Shown here: piece after piece, positions 24,801-32,130 of the stretch
Layout: every line of letters starts with the position of its first letter
Position numbering within the stretch: position 1 is the first letter of the stretch
Source of the DNA: Leptospirales bacterium
Lineage (GTDB): Bacteria; Spirochaetota; Leptospiria; Leptospirales; Leptospiraceae
NCBI GenBank assembly: GCA_013297885.1
Contig: JAAFIR010000044.1
Span: 1-32,130 of the forward strand
Direction: 5' to 3'
DNA: 32,130 nt
Notes under the pieces: model-generated
What the model was told of the DNA's origin: nothing
Seen by the model: the letters and a program-made list of their open reading frames with translations, nothing else
Database searches by the model: none
Made by a program: the position numbers and the translations under genes

Positions 24801-25541
24801 ATGTTTCGCTTCTTCGTAATTATTTCATTTTTGTTTTCATGTTCAGATGATTTTAAAAATAAAAAAATTTATCAAATTTCGATTTTAAGAAAGTTACTAC
24901 AAAGTTCAACCATAACTTCTTTTAATCCTTTATCCCAAACTCCAACCCAAACTCCAAACCCTACAACAACATCGACACCTGATCCAAGTTTAAATTATAA
25001 ATATTTATTCATAACTACAATAAGTCATAATGGTGATTTTTTTAATGATGCCGCTCTTTCAATTAACGGTGCAACAACTGGAATTTCCAAGATGGATCAA
25101 TTTTGTAGAACTGAAAAAATTAATAATTTTTCAACACTTCCAGGTGAGTCTTTGGAATACAAAGCATTCGCAATTGATGGTGTAAATCGAATAGCATGTA
25201 CAACTGGAAATTGTAACGGAGGAACTTCAGAACATTTGGATTGGGTTTTAAATGTCGCAACAGATTATTACTCTCAATCCAAAGTTAAAATTTTTACAAC
25301 TTCTGCTTCTTCTGGAATTATAAACAATCTTGATCAAATTTTAGATTCGACTGGTTTAGAGTTTTGGACTGGATTAAATAATAATTATACAACTGGATTG
25401 AGATGCTCAAATTGGAATTCCCCCTTAGGTGCATTTACTGCTAGAACAGGAATTGGTAACACAACTTTTAAAGATGATTTTATTTCAAAACAATCAACTT
25501 TCTGTAATTTAACAAGAAGAGTTCTTTGTGTAAGGCAATAA
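24801..25541 (+). CDS. DUF1554-domain lipoprotein
   Basis: This 246-residue protein has a lipoprotein signal ending in FLFSC (Cys14), a Thr/Pro linker (TPTQTPNPTTTSTPDPS, near 52-68) and then a domain with the pattern of DUF1554: FITTISHNGDFF, MDQFCRTEK, YKAFAIDGVNRIAC, SEHLDWVLN, FWTGLNNNYTTGLRCSNW and a closing C-N-L-T-R-R-V-L-C-V. DUF1554 is typical of Leptospira surface lipoproteins and has a C-type-lectin-like cysteine pattern; the ligand is unknown. A GGAGG (24790-24794) six bases before the ATG sets the start, directly after the stop of the previous gene. It converges on the response-regulator gene without a gap. Confidence 0.85.
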   Translation: MFRFFVIISFLFSCSDDFKNKKIYQISILRKLLQSSTITSFNPLSQTPTQTPNPTTTSTPDPSLNYKYLFITTISHNGDFFNDAALSINGATTGISKMDQFCRTEKINNFSTLPGESLEYKAFAIDGVNRIACTTGNCNGGTSEHLDWVLNVATDYYSQSKVKIFTTSASSGIINNLDQILDSTGLEFWTGLNNNYTTGLRCSNWNSPLGAFTARTGIGNTTFKDDFISKQSTFCNLTRRVLCVRQ

Positions 25542-26159
25542 TTAGATGATTTTATTTTCTATAGCAAATTTTACTAAATCAGTCGCTTTGTGAATCCCAA
25601 GTTTATTCATCAAATTGGTTCGATGAACTTTTGCAGTGCTTTCTGAAATATCTAAAATTTTACTTATATCTTTATTACTTTTACCATCTGCAATTAATTT
25701 TAGAGTGCTTATTTCTCGATCTGTTAAATTAAAATCTTCATCTAACTCTTGCTCTTTAATTCTTTCTGATAAATAAAGTTTATTCTGTAAGGCTGATTCT
25801 ATTGCTTGGTGAAGCTCTTTTCCAGCATCCTCTTTTAAAATATAACCAAATACTTTTTGTTTTAGAGACTCTTTGATATATTCCTTACTATCGTAACTCG
25901 ATAGTATAATTACTTTTGTATGTGAGTCTTTTAAATTTTTTGCAACTTGTATTCCATTCATTTCAGGCATAGAGATATCCAAAATTGCAACATCAGGTTT
26001 TAAATTCATAATTTCTTTAAAAGCAGTTAATCCATCTGATGCTTCACCAATCACTTTTAAATTTGGCTTAGACTCAATTACAAGTTTTAATCCTTCTCTT
26101 AAAATTTGATGATCGTCAGCAAGATAAATGCTAGTTTTATTTTGTAAAAGGGATTTCAA
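25542..26159 (-). CDS. NarL/FixJ-family response regulator
   Basis: This 205-residue transcription factor has a receiver domain (1-125) with acidic Asp15-Asp16, phospho-acceptor Asp61 in VAILDISMPEMNG, LSSYD and the lysine in YILKEDAG. A LuxR-type helix-turn-helix follows (145-205: LTDREISTLKLIADGKSNKD, STAKVHRTNLMNKLGIHKAT). Phosphorylation would let it bind promoters. The start is a TTG 23 bases inside the upstream histidine-kinase gene; no ATG fits. A ribosome-binding-like AAGGAG lies about 13 bases upstream. It is the third gene of an LruC-kinase-regulator operon, so its targets likely concern the envelope. Confidence 0.92.
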   Translation of the reverse strand: MKSLLQNKTSIYLADDHQILREGLKLVIESKPNLKVIGEASDGLTAFKEIMNLKPDVAILDISMPEMNGIQVAKNLKDSHTKVIILSSYDSKEYIKESLKQKVFGYILKEDAGKELHQAIESALQNKLYLSERIKEQELDEDFNLTDREISTLKLIADGKSNKDISKILDISESTAKVHRTNLMNKLGIHKATDLVKFAIENKII

Positions 26160-27072
26160 TGTTTAAAGAATTCTCCTTTATAAGTTTATAACTCGATTTT
26201 AGAAAAAATAAATAAGCCCTCATTTTACTATCTAACTGAATTTTGAATCCTTTTGTTTTGGAAATTAATTTTAGTTTTAATTTATATTTTTCTTTTGATG
26301 AGGTCAAATCCATTTCAAGAGTTTCTAAATTATCTAAATGATTTTTTGTTAAAATTTGTATAAGTTTTAGTAATTTATTTTTTGAATTTTTATCTAATTC
26401 ATTAGGCTCTATTAAATTTAACTTGGAAAAGTGAATAGAAAATTTTTTTTCTACTTCAGATTTTAAGGAGGCTTTAAAGCCAAGTTCAGAAATACTTCTA
26501 GGTAAAATTTCTGTATGTATCATTGAAATTTCTGATTTTGTTGCATCCAGAATCTCTATACAAAAGTTAAATAAATTTATATCTGAAAATTTTGAATTTC
26601 TAAAATTCTCTAAATATAGTTTTGCTGCTAAAATATTTTGGATAATATCATCATGAAGTTTTTTTGCAATTTCCTCTTTTTCAGTGTCTCCAATTTTTAC
26701 CAACTCTTTATTTAGTTCTTCAATTTCAAGTTCTAGCTTTTTTATTTTTGAAATTTCTTTTACAGTTAACAAAAAATCATTTTCATATTTATAAATAGTA
26801 TAACCATAAAGTTTTTTGTTAAAAATAAATTCAGCATTTTCAATTTTTTTAGTATTTGATAAACTTAAATTTTCTTTAAAATTATAAATTAATTCTTCTT
26901 TATCTTGAAATAGTTCAAGGATAGAATTTTTTTTTCTTAAAGGAAATTCATTTATAAAACTTTGATTTAGATATTTGATTTCAAATTTTTTATCAAATAA
27001 AACTAATGGGGAAATAGAAGATAGAATTTTAAATAAATCAACTCTATCTTCTGTAAAATTTCTATTCTTCAT
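26137..27072 (-). CDS. HisKA_3-type sensor histidine kinase with degraded ATP-binding region
   Basis: This 311-residue cytoplasmic protein begins with a PAS-like domain (1-110: LVLFDKKFEIKYLNQSFINE), then a coiled-coil and the dimerisation helix EEIAKKLHDDIIQNILAAKL with phospho-acceptor His140. The C-terminal half should be an ATPase, but the conserved N box is weak (LTKNHLDNLE) and the usual DxGxG is replaced by SKTKGF. No second glycine-rich loop is visible. There are no membrane spans. It may therefore bind ATP poorly, act as a phosphatase, or need a partner. Its ATG overlaps the stop of the LruC lipoprotein gene, and its end overlaps the regulator, so all three are coupled. Only the family call is firm. 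Confidence 0.8.
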   Translation of the reverse strand: MKNRNFTEDRVDLFKILSSISPLVLFDKKFEIKYLNQSFINEFPLRKKNSILELFQDKEELIYNFKENLSLSNTKKIENAEFIFNKKLYGYTIYKYENDFLLTVKEISKIKKLELEIEELNKELVKIGDTEKEEIAKKLHDDIIQNILAAKLYLENFRNSKFSDINLFNFCIEILDATKSEISMIHTEILPRSISELGFKASLKSEVEKKFSIHFSKLNLIEPNELDKNSKNKLLKLIQILTKNHLDNLETLEMDLTSSKEKYKLKLKLISKTKGFKIQLDSKMRAYLFFLKSSYKLIKENSLNIEIPFTK

Positions 27073-28364
27073 TCAGATGGAAACACTTGTTCTAGAACTG
27101 GAAAATTATACCAATCAACATCAACTCCTCCGAGGGATTTGTACCATGATTCAAATTTTGGGTAAGCAACATGAATATTATTTCTTTCATAAGGCCATTT
27201 GAAATTTCCTGGAACCATTATTGCCCATGGAAAAGAAGTTTCATCTAAATATAAATCTTTTCCATTTTGATCAAATTTTCTTCCAGCGAAATGAATTTCT
27301 TGATTGGTATTAATAACTGAGATAAACAAATCATAAGGAACTGATCCAAGAATAGATTTAGAAATTGGGGTTTCTAAAATAAATTCTATTTCAGATTTTT
27401 TTCCAAATTGAAAACTTTGATTTTTTCCAGTATTTGAATTACCTAAAGTTAAGTTACTTTGTGCTAATAATGAAATAGAACTTGGTGAAACTGATTCAAC
27501 ATTAACTTCTGATTCTAAAATATCAGTTGAAGTAAAATTTTTTAAACTGTAATTTGCTTTCGGTACATTTGGTAAAGTTAATTTTAAAATATGATTATAA
27601 CCTGCACCTTTAGCAACATGTTGATAAAATCCTCTTACTCGTTTTACATTTCCACGAGAATCTAAATCTTCTTCATATCTTACTCTCACAACATAATCAT
27701 TAAAATCTGCATCTCCCTGTCTAGGATATAGATCTTCAAAAGCTACAGTATAAAACCCATTAGTTGGATAATTGATTTTTGTTGCTCTTGTTGCATCATT
27801 TGGATAATGATCGTCTTTATCTTTGATTCCATCTCCGTCAGTATCTGGGTCTGTTAAATGTGTAGAAACTGCAATAATTAAATAATCTTGTGAATATGCA
27901 TAACCATTTTTCACATCAAGCACAACGTTTAGTTGGTGTTCATTATATTTGATATTCAAATTAATTTTACTTAAAATTGGATCTATTACAAAATTTCCTG
28001 TTAAGTTACCTTTTTCATCAGTTACAGCTCTAAATAATCCTTGTTCACCCTCAAGGGTTGAAAAGGTAATTTCTGAACCAGGAGCAGAATTACTTCCTAA
28101 TGAAACACTTAAACCAAAACCAATTTGTCTTGTATTATCAAAAAAGAAAACAGGATCATTACCGGAAAATTGATTTAAAGTATATTTTAATTCTCCAGTT
28201 GTAATTGGAGGAGTGCTTGGCATAATAGGTAAATTTGGGCTTGCATTATTTCCATCCCAAGGTTGTTGTTCTGAAAATGCTGTAATTTGATTTAGCCATT
28301 GCCTGTTAGGGTGATTGGCTTCACAATTGATAACCAAAAATAATAGTATTAGTAAAGTCTTCAT
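27069..28364 (-). CDS. LruC-domain lipoprotein
   Basis: This 431-residue lipoprotein has a signal ending in LVINC (Cys14). Residues 30-165 are beta-rich. Near 171-190 there is a calcium-binding thrombospondin-type-3-like repeat, DPDTDGDGIKDKDDHYPND. It is followed by the LruC-type domain with FYTVAFEDLYPRQGDADFND, VVRVRYEEDL, FYQHVAKGAGYNHI and EIHFAGRKFD. LruC is a Leptospira surface lipoprotein recognised in equine uveitis; the domain is found in many bacteria. The gene leads an operon with a histidine kinase and a response regulator (overlap ATGA). It could be the sensed or regulated envelope protein; that is inference. The promoter must lie in 28365-28546, shared with the divergent cyclase gene. 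Confidence 0.85.
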   Translation of the reverse strand: MKTLLILLFLVINCEANHPNRQWLNQITAFSEQQPWDGNNASPNLPIMPSTPPITTGELKYTLNQFSGNDPVFFFDNTRQIGFGLSVSLGSNSAPGSEITFSTLEGEQGLFRAVTDEKGNLTGNFVIDPILSKINLNIKYNEHQLNVVLDVKNGYAYSQDYLIIAVSTHLTDPDTDGDGIKDKDDHYPNDATRATKINYPTNGFYTVAFEDLYPRQGDADFNDYVVRVRYEEDLDSRGNVKRVRGFYQHVAKGAGYNHILKLTLPNVPKANYSLKNFTSTDILESEVNVESVSPSSISLLAQSNLTLGNSNTGKNQSFQFGKKSEIEFILETPISKSILGSVPYDLFISVINTNQEIHFAGRKFDQNGKDLYLDETSFPWAIMVPGNFKWPYERNNIHVAYPKFESWYKSLGGVDVDWYNFPVLEQVFPSE

Positions 28365-28546
28365 TTAACTAACCTCATAATAAGAAAATAGCATATAAAG
28401 TAATTTCTTACAATAGTACCAAAGTATTAGTTGATAGATTTTTTTATAATCATCAAAATTTTATTTTATTTCTAAATTTTGGAAAATAAGTCAATAAATT
28501 TTTTCCTTTACTAAATTCTTTATTATTTTTCAATGTTGAAAATCGA

Positions 28547-30574
28547 ATGGAAAGAAAAATCATATTACTTTTTGCTTTAATAGTGAATTTAATTCCCATA
28601 ACTGCGAAAGAAGTTAATTTGGAATTAAATGAAGTTGAAAAAAATGGTATTCCCATTGGAAAACTTTTTGAATATTATGAAGATACTACCGGAAAATTAC
28701 AAATTGAAGATATTACTTCTGAAGAATATAAAGATAAATTCATCCAATCTAAAATAGATTCTTTAAGTTTTGGATTTAAAGATTCAGCATATTGGTTAAA
28801 GCTAAAAGTTAAAAATTCTACAGACAAAGATATTTCATGGATCTTAGAACTTGGTTATCCAATGATTGATCAAATCAAACTTTTTTCACCAAATTTGAAT
28901 GGAGGTTTTTCACTTGTTTCAGAAGGAGATGAAAAACCTTTTAAAGAAAGAAAAATTCATTATAGAAATTTTTTATTTGAAATGAATGAACAATCTGAAG
29001 GATTTAAAGAATATTTTATTAGAATTCAATCTACCAGCTCTATCAATTTACCAATGTTTGCCTGGGGTATTCAAAATTTAACTGAAAAAATTAATAAAGA
29101 ACAAACTCTTTTAGGAATGAGTTATGGAATTATATTTATTATGATTTTTTATAACTTATTTATTTTTATTTCAACAAAAGATAGAAGTTATCTTTATTAT
29201 ATTTTATTCGTTTTATTTTATGGAACTTTTTTAATTACTTTAAATGGGGTTGCATTTGAATACCTTTGGCCAAATTGGGTTTGGTGGGCAAATCATTGTT
29301 TGCCGTTTTTTATTTGTACTGCTTCCTTATTCGGTTTATTATTCGCGAGGAATTTTTTAAATACTAGAAAAATAAAACCAAAGTTCACAATTTGGATGAA
29401 TATCTTAATGGTTATTGCTGGAATTGGAATGTCTGTTTCCTTATTTTTTAAATATTCAATAGGAATTAAGATCGCAACAGTTTTAGCAGCAGTTACTGTA
29501 GGTACTTTATTACTAGTTGGAATTTTATGCCAAATCAAAGGTTATCGTCCTGCACGATATTATTTAATTGCTTGGTCTGCTTTGATTTTTGGAATCACTG
29601 CATTTGTATTAAAAACATTTGGCATTATACCAAATAATTTTTTTACTCAGTGGGGATTACAAATTGGAGCAGTGATGGAAATGTTTTTATTATCACTCGG
29701 ATTAGCAGATAAAATAAACGATTTAAAAACAGAAAAAGAAAAAGCTCAAAAAGAATTAAATATTGCTTATGGAAGATTTGTTCCACATGAATTTTTAAAT
29801 TTTTTAGACAAAAAAAGTATTTTAGATGTAAATCTTGGAGATCAAATATTAAAACAAATGACTGTTTTATTTTGTGACATTAGATCTTTTACAAGTTTAT
29901 CAGAGCAAATGACTCCAAAAGAAAATTTTAATTTTATAAATTCATATCTTGGAAGAGTTGTTCCAGTATTTAGAAAAAATAATGGCATTGTAGATAAATT
30001 TATAGGTGACGGTATAATGGCATTATTCCCAAATAATCCTGATGATGCTGTTCATGCAGCTCTTGAGGTTTTAGCTAAAATATCAGAATATAATCTTGAA
30101 AGATTATCCCATAGTTTAGAACCAATTCGAGTTGGAATTGGAATACACACTGGAAATTTGATGCTCGGTACAATTGGAAATGATGAATTTATGCAAGGAT
30201 CAGTGATTTCTGATACAGTGAATCTGGCTTCAAGAATTGAAACCCTCACAAAAAAAGTTGGTGCAACTCTTTTAATAAGTAAAGCAGTTCTTGAAAAATT
30301 ACAAAATCAATCAGAATATTTATTAAGATACATCGGGAATGTAAAAGTTAAAGGTAAAACAATTGAAACAGCTGTTTATGAAATTTTTGATGGTGATGAT
30401 TCTATAGTAAAAAATTTAAAATCAAAAACAAAAAATGATTTTGCTAAAGGTGTGGAATTATTTTACAATAAAGAATATTTATCAGCGAGATCTTATTTTG
30501 AATCTGTAATTGAAGTTTTTCCAGAAGATAAAGCATCTAAAACTTATTTAGTAAGACTAAAAGAAAAAACTTAA
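28547..30574 (+). CDS. 7TMR-DISM adenylate/guanylate cyclase
   Basis: This 675-residue membrane cyclase has a signal peptide and an extracytoplasmic DISMED2-type beta domain to about 185 (AYWLKLKVKNSTDKDISWIL). A seven-helix membrane part (188-390) begins at LLGMSYGIIFIMIFYNLFIF, then a short coiled coil and a class III cyclase domain from about 430 to 620. Metal-binding Asp residues are present in VLFCDIRSFTSLSEQM and KFIGDGIMAL. The substrate loop reads FMQGSVISDTVNLASRIE, not the commoner KLEYTVIGD, so the base preference is uncertain. The C-terminal tail (DFAKGVELFYNKEYLSARSY) is TPR-like. This family senses extracellular ligands and is frequent in Leptospira. It is a single gene, divergent from the LruC operon, and its end nearly touches tatC. 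Confidence 0.9.
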   Translation: MERKIILLFALIVNLIPITAKEVNLELNEVEKNGIPIGKLFEYYEDTTGKLQIEDITSEEYKDKFIQSKIDSLSFGFKDSAYWLKLKVKNSTDKDISWILELGYPMIDQIKLFSPNLNGGFSLVSEGDEKPFKERKIHYRNFLFEMNEQSEGFKEYFIRIQSTSSINLPMFAWGIQNLTEKINKEQTLLGMSYGIIFIMIFYNLFIFISTKDRSYLYYILFVLFYGTFLITLNGVAFEYLWPNWVWWANHCLPFFICTASLFGLLFARNFLNTRKIKPKFTIWMNILMVIAGIGMSVSLFFKYSIGIKIATVLAAVTVGTLLLVGILCQIKGYRPARYYLIAWSALIFGITAFVLKTFGIIPNNFFTQWGLQIGAVMEMFLLSLGLADKINDLKTEKEKAQKELNIAYGRFVPHEFLNFLDKKSILDVNLGDQILKQMTVLFCDIRSFTSLSEQMTPKENFNFINSYLGRVVPVFRKNNGIVDKFIGDGIMALFPNNPDDAVHAALEVLAKISEYNLERLSHSLEPIRVGIGIHTGNLMLGTIGNDEFMQGSVISDTVNLASRIETLTKKVGATLLISKAVLEKLQNQSEYLLRYIGNVKVKGKTIETAVYEIFDGDDSIVKNLKSKTKNDFAKGVELFYNKEYLSARSYFESVIEVFPEDKASKTYLVRLKEKT

Positions 30575-30584
30575 TTTATTTTAT

Positions 30585-31427
30585 TTAAAAAGCAGATTTT
30601 TTTTCTAAAAATCGCATCAAAAATATAGATAGAAAAAATAGAACAAGTAGCGGAACAAAAAGCATCATCATCGAAAACAATTCTGGTCCTGGTGAAAGAA
30701 TTGCTGAGGCTACTGCAATGATGATAGTGGTCTCTCTCCATTTGCTAATTAAAAAATCAGAACTGATTAGACCAATTTGTCCTAAGATTATAAGTACAAT
30801 TGGTAATTCAAAACTAAGACCAAAAACCAAATGCAAATTAAAAAATATATCGTAGTATTCATCAATTGGAAGTTTGGTTTCAATATCAGGTGTGCGAAAC
30901 AGCACAAGAAAAACCCGAAGGAAACTTTCAAACACTGTGAACCAACACAAAGTGATTCCAGACCAAAATAAAAATGTAGCAAAGATGATTAAAACTTTTC
31001 CATAACGCTCTGTATTTTTATCAACCGCTGGTGCAATAAATCCCCAGATCAGATACAAAATAAATGGAACTGAAATTAAAACTGCGAGCATCATTGAAGT
31101 TTTGAGATAAATTAAAATTGGTGCCATTAATTTGATTTGAAAAAAAGTTGCGTTTTCGCCTAGAACTCGTTTGTAAGGTCCTGCTAAAATTTTATGGGTT
31201 TCAGCTCCGAATGACATAAAAAAAACAGTAATTGCAAAAACTATGAACAAACATTTAATCAGTCTTATGCGAAGTTCTTCTAGATGATCTCCAAGAGACA
31301 TGTATTTTTCTCTTGGGTCAAATTCCTCTAAAGATGTTTCTGATGTAGAAATTTCTCTTGTTTCAATTTCAAGAGGAATTGGTTTTTGTTTTGTTTTGGA
31401 TTTAGTTGATTTTTTTTTTGCAGCCAA
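30585..31427 (-). CDS. tatC: Twin-arginine translocase subunit TatC
   Basis: TatC is the signal-binding core of the Tat system, which exports folded proteins across the inner membrane. The 280 residues contain [13 protein letters not shown], six membrane spans (for example [55 protein letters not shown]) and [16 protein letters not shown]. Compared with the usual 240-260 residues it has a Lys/Thr-rich N-terminal extension ([10 protein letters not shown]...). The frame start is a TTG one base after the tatA stop; an ATG at residue 43 (31301), directly before SLGDHLEEL, is a good alternative start of a 238-residue protein. tatA lies directly upstream on the same strand. Confidence 0.95.
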   Translation of the reverse strand: MAAKKKSTKSKTKQKPIPLEIETREISTSETSLEEFDPREKYMSLGDHLEELRIRLIKCLFIVFAITVFFMSFGAETHKILAGPYKRVLGENATFFQIKLMAPILIYLKTSMMLAVLISVPFILYLIWGFIAPAVDKNTERYGKVLIIFATFLFWSGITLCWFTVFESFLRVFLVLFRTPDIETKLPIDEYYDIFFNLHLVFGLSFELPIVLIILGQIGLISSDFLISKWRETTIIIAVASAILSPGPELFSMMMLFVPLLVLFFLSIFLMRFLEKKSAF

Positions 31428-31428
31428 A

Positions 31429-31668
31429 TTACGATTTTTTCTTCTTCTTAGTTTCTGCTTCTGGTTCGTGTGGAATGTTTCCAGTGCTAGTTGGTGTTTC
31501 TTCTTCTGATGCTGCTGAAAGAGATTTTTTAAATTCTTTTATTCCTGAACCTAAATCTTTTGCAAGTGCGGGAAGTTTTTTTCCTCCAAATAAAAGGAGT
31601 GCGAGTAACAAAATAAATGTAATTTCCCAAGGTCCTAAATTGAATAATGCAAGTGGTGGAAGAATCAT
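31429..31668 (-). CDS. tatA: Twin-arginine translocase subunit TatA/TatB-type
   Basis: This 79-residue protein has one N-terminal membrane helix ([20 protein letters not shown]), the FGGKKLP hinge and the amphipathic helix [18 protein letters not shown], then a Ser/Thr/Glu tail ending in Lys residues. This is the TatA plan; many such subunits form the pore with TatC. A clear AGGAGAG ribosome binding site precedes the ATG. tatC follows with a one-base gap. TatA and TatB are hard to tell apart by sequence; no second gene of this type is in the window. Confidence 0.95.
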   Translation of the reverse strand: MILPPLALFNLGPWEITFILLLALLLFGGKKLPALAKDLGSGIKEFKKSLSAASEEETPTSTGNIPHEPEAETKKKKKS

Positions 31669-31759
31669 AATTCTCTCCTAAGTATGTACTAATTTCATAA
31701 TCTCAAAGATGTTATTCAAATAAAGAAATTTTTTTTGTTCTTTTGGCGAATTTTTTTTG

Positions 31760-32130
31760 ACAGTGGCAGTGGGTCTCAACCATTGCTATCAACTTAAGGA
31801 AAAAAGCTAAAGAAATTGAATATTTGTACAATACTGAAATAATGAAAAAAAAGTTTCAAATTAATATCGAATCATAAAAAATTAATTCTTTCAAATTATG
31901 TTCGAGAATTATCTAGACGTGAAAAGCAGTTTTTCACTAGGAATCGGAAGTTAACATTGCCAAATTTAATACATAATACATTAAGAACAAATTCTAAAAG
32001 TACTTATTTAGAAATATTTGATTTTTGTGAAAACTACAATCTTGAACATTTCAGTAATCAAGCTCTATCAGCGGCAACGGAAAATTTGAATAGTGAAGTA
32101 TTTGAATTTTTGAATAAAGAGTTTGTGAAT
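31760..32130 (+). mobile_element. Left part of an IS4-like insertion sequence, cut by the window end
   Basis: From about 31760 the sequence (with TTGCTATCAACTTAAGG near 31782-31799) leads into a transposase-like reading frame that runs off the right edge. The exact left end and terminal repeat cannot be set from one side. The call depends on the protein similarity described in the next entry. Confidence 0.45.
31846..32130 (+). pseudogene. IS4-family-like transposase, N-terminal part, no normal start
   Basis: From 31846 one frame is open to the window end. It contains VRELSRREKQFFTRNRKLTL, PNLIHNTLRTNSKSTYLEIF and SNQALSAATENLNSEVFEFL, close to the N-terminal 'RKRKLTF...L...KNS...VTKQAFSKAR' pattern of IS4-type transposases. 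No ATG, GTG or TTG occurs in this frame before the conserved part. An ATG at 31842 lies in another frame and meets a stop after 11 codons. It is therefore either frameshifted or starts at a rare codon such as ATT (31885). The catalytic DDE part, if present, lies outside the window. Confidence 0.5.

Noticed and set aside
28445-28450. Perfect TATAAT upstream of the 7TMR-DISM cyclase
   Set aside because: The nearest TTGATA is only 8 nt away and no -35 box lies at 16-18 nt, so a promoter cannot be supported in such AT-rich DNA.
31300-31681. Plus-strand frames over tatA and tatC
   Set aside because: They are antisense to two certain genes and give Phe/Ser-rich sequences with no family likeness.

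Overview
The window is low-G+C DNA that reads as the chromosome of a spirochaete in or near the Leptospiraceae. The evidence is a DUF1554-type lipoprotein, an LruC-domain lipoprotein, many exported proteins with spirochaete-style lipoboxes (Asn, Ser or Phe just before the Cys), a 7TMR-DISM adenylate/guanylate cyclase and a FecR-type envelope protein. No rRNA gene or CRISPR array is visible. One tRNA-Val(GAC) gene lies on the minus strand at 13306-13382.

Left end (1-7741), accessory DNA. Two genes at 160-4835 encode a Ser/Thr-kinase + COG1112-type helicase and a one-HKD phospholipase-D-family nuclease. This is the domain layout of the type I Mokosh anti-phage system. The pair is bracketed by GTTAGAC (124) and GTCTAAC (4849) boxes, as in an integron gene cassette. 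It is followed by an attC-like site of about 300 nt that is unusually long and multiply folded. A second cassette (an exported protein of unknown function) ends in a sibling site of about 250 nt. One internal stem differs between the two sites by compensatory base changes. After a decayed right box come an MmcQ/YjbR-family gene, a possible 57-residue small ORF and an Rpn-family nuclease gene. This stretch is the best candidate for an undescribed arrangement: a 5-kb defence operon carried as a cassette with oversized attC-like sites.

Middle (7767-22657), mostly chromosomal housekeeping and envelope genes: a 23S rRNA pseudouridine synthase (RluE-like); pyruvate kinase coupled by overlaps to a beta-barrel-like exported protein and a J-domain protein; a HEAT-repeat protein; a zinc-ribbon/TPR/tRNA-Val set on the minus strand; and an HpcH/HpaI-like aldolase. 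Two gene sets then follow. The first is an exported protein plus a lipoprotein (15719-17820). The second is a lipoprotein, a HAMP adenylate/guanylate cyclase and a FecR-domain protein joined by ATGA overlaps (18022-22657). The first protein of each set shares a C-terminal motif with the other.

Right end (22872-32130): a TPR protein; an exported protein and a DUF1554 lipoprotein; a minus-strand operon of LruC-domain lipoprotein, histidine kinase with a degraded ATP-binding region, and NarL-type regulator; a 7TMR-DISM cyclase; tatA-tatC; and the start of an IS4-like transposase that lacks a normal start and runs off the window.
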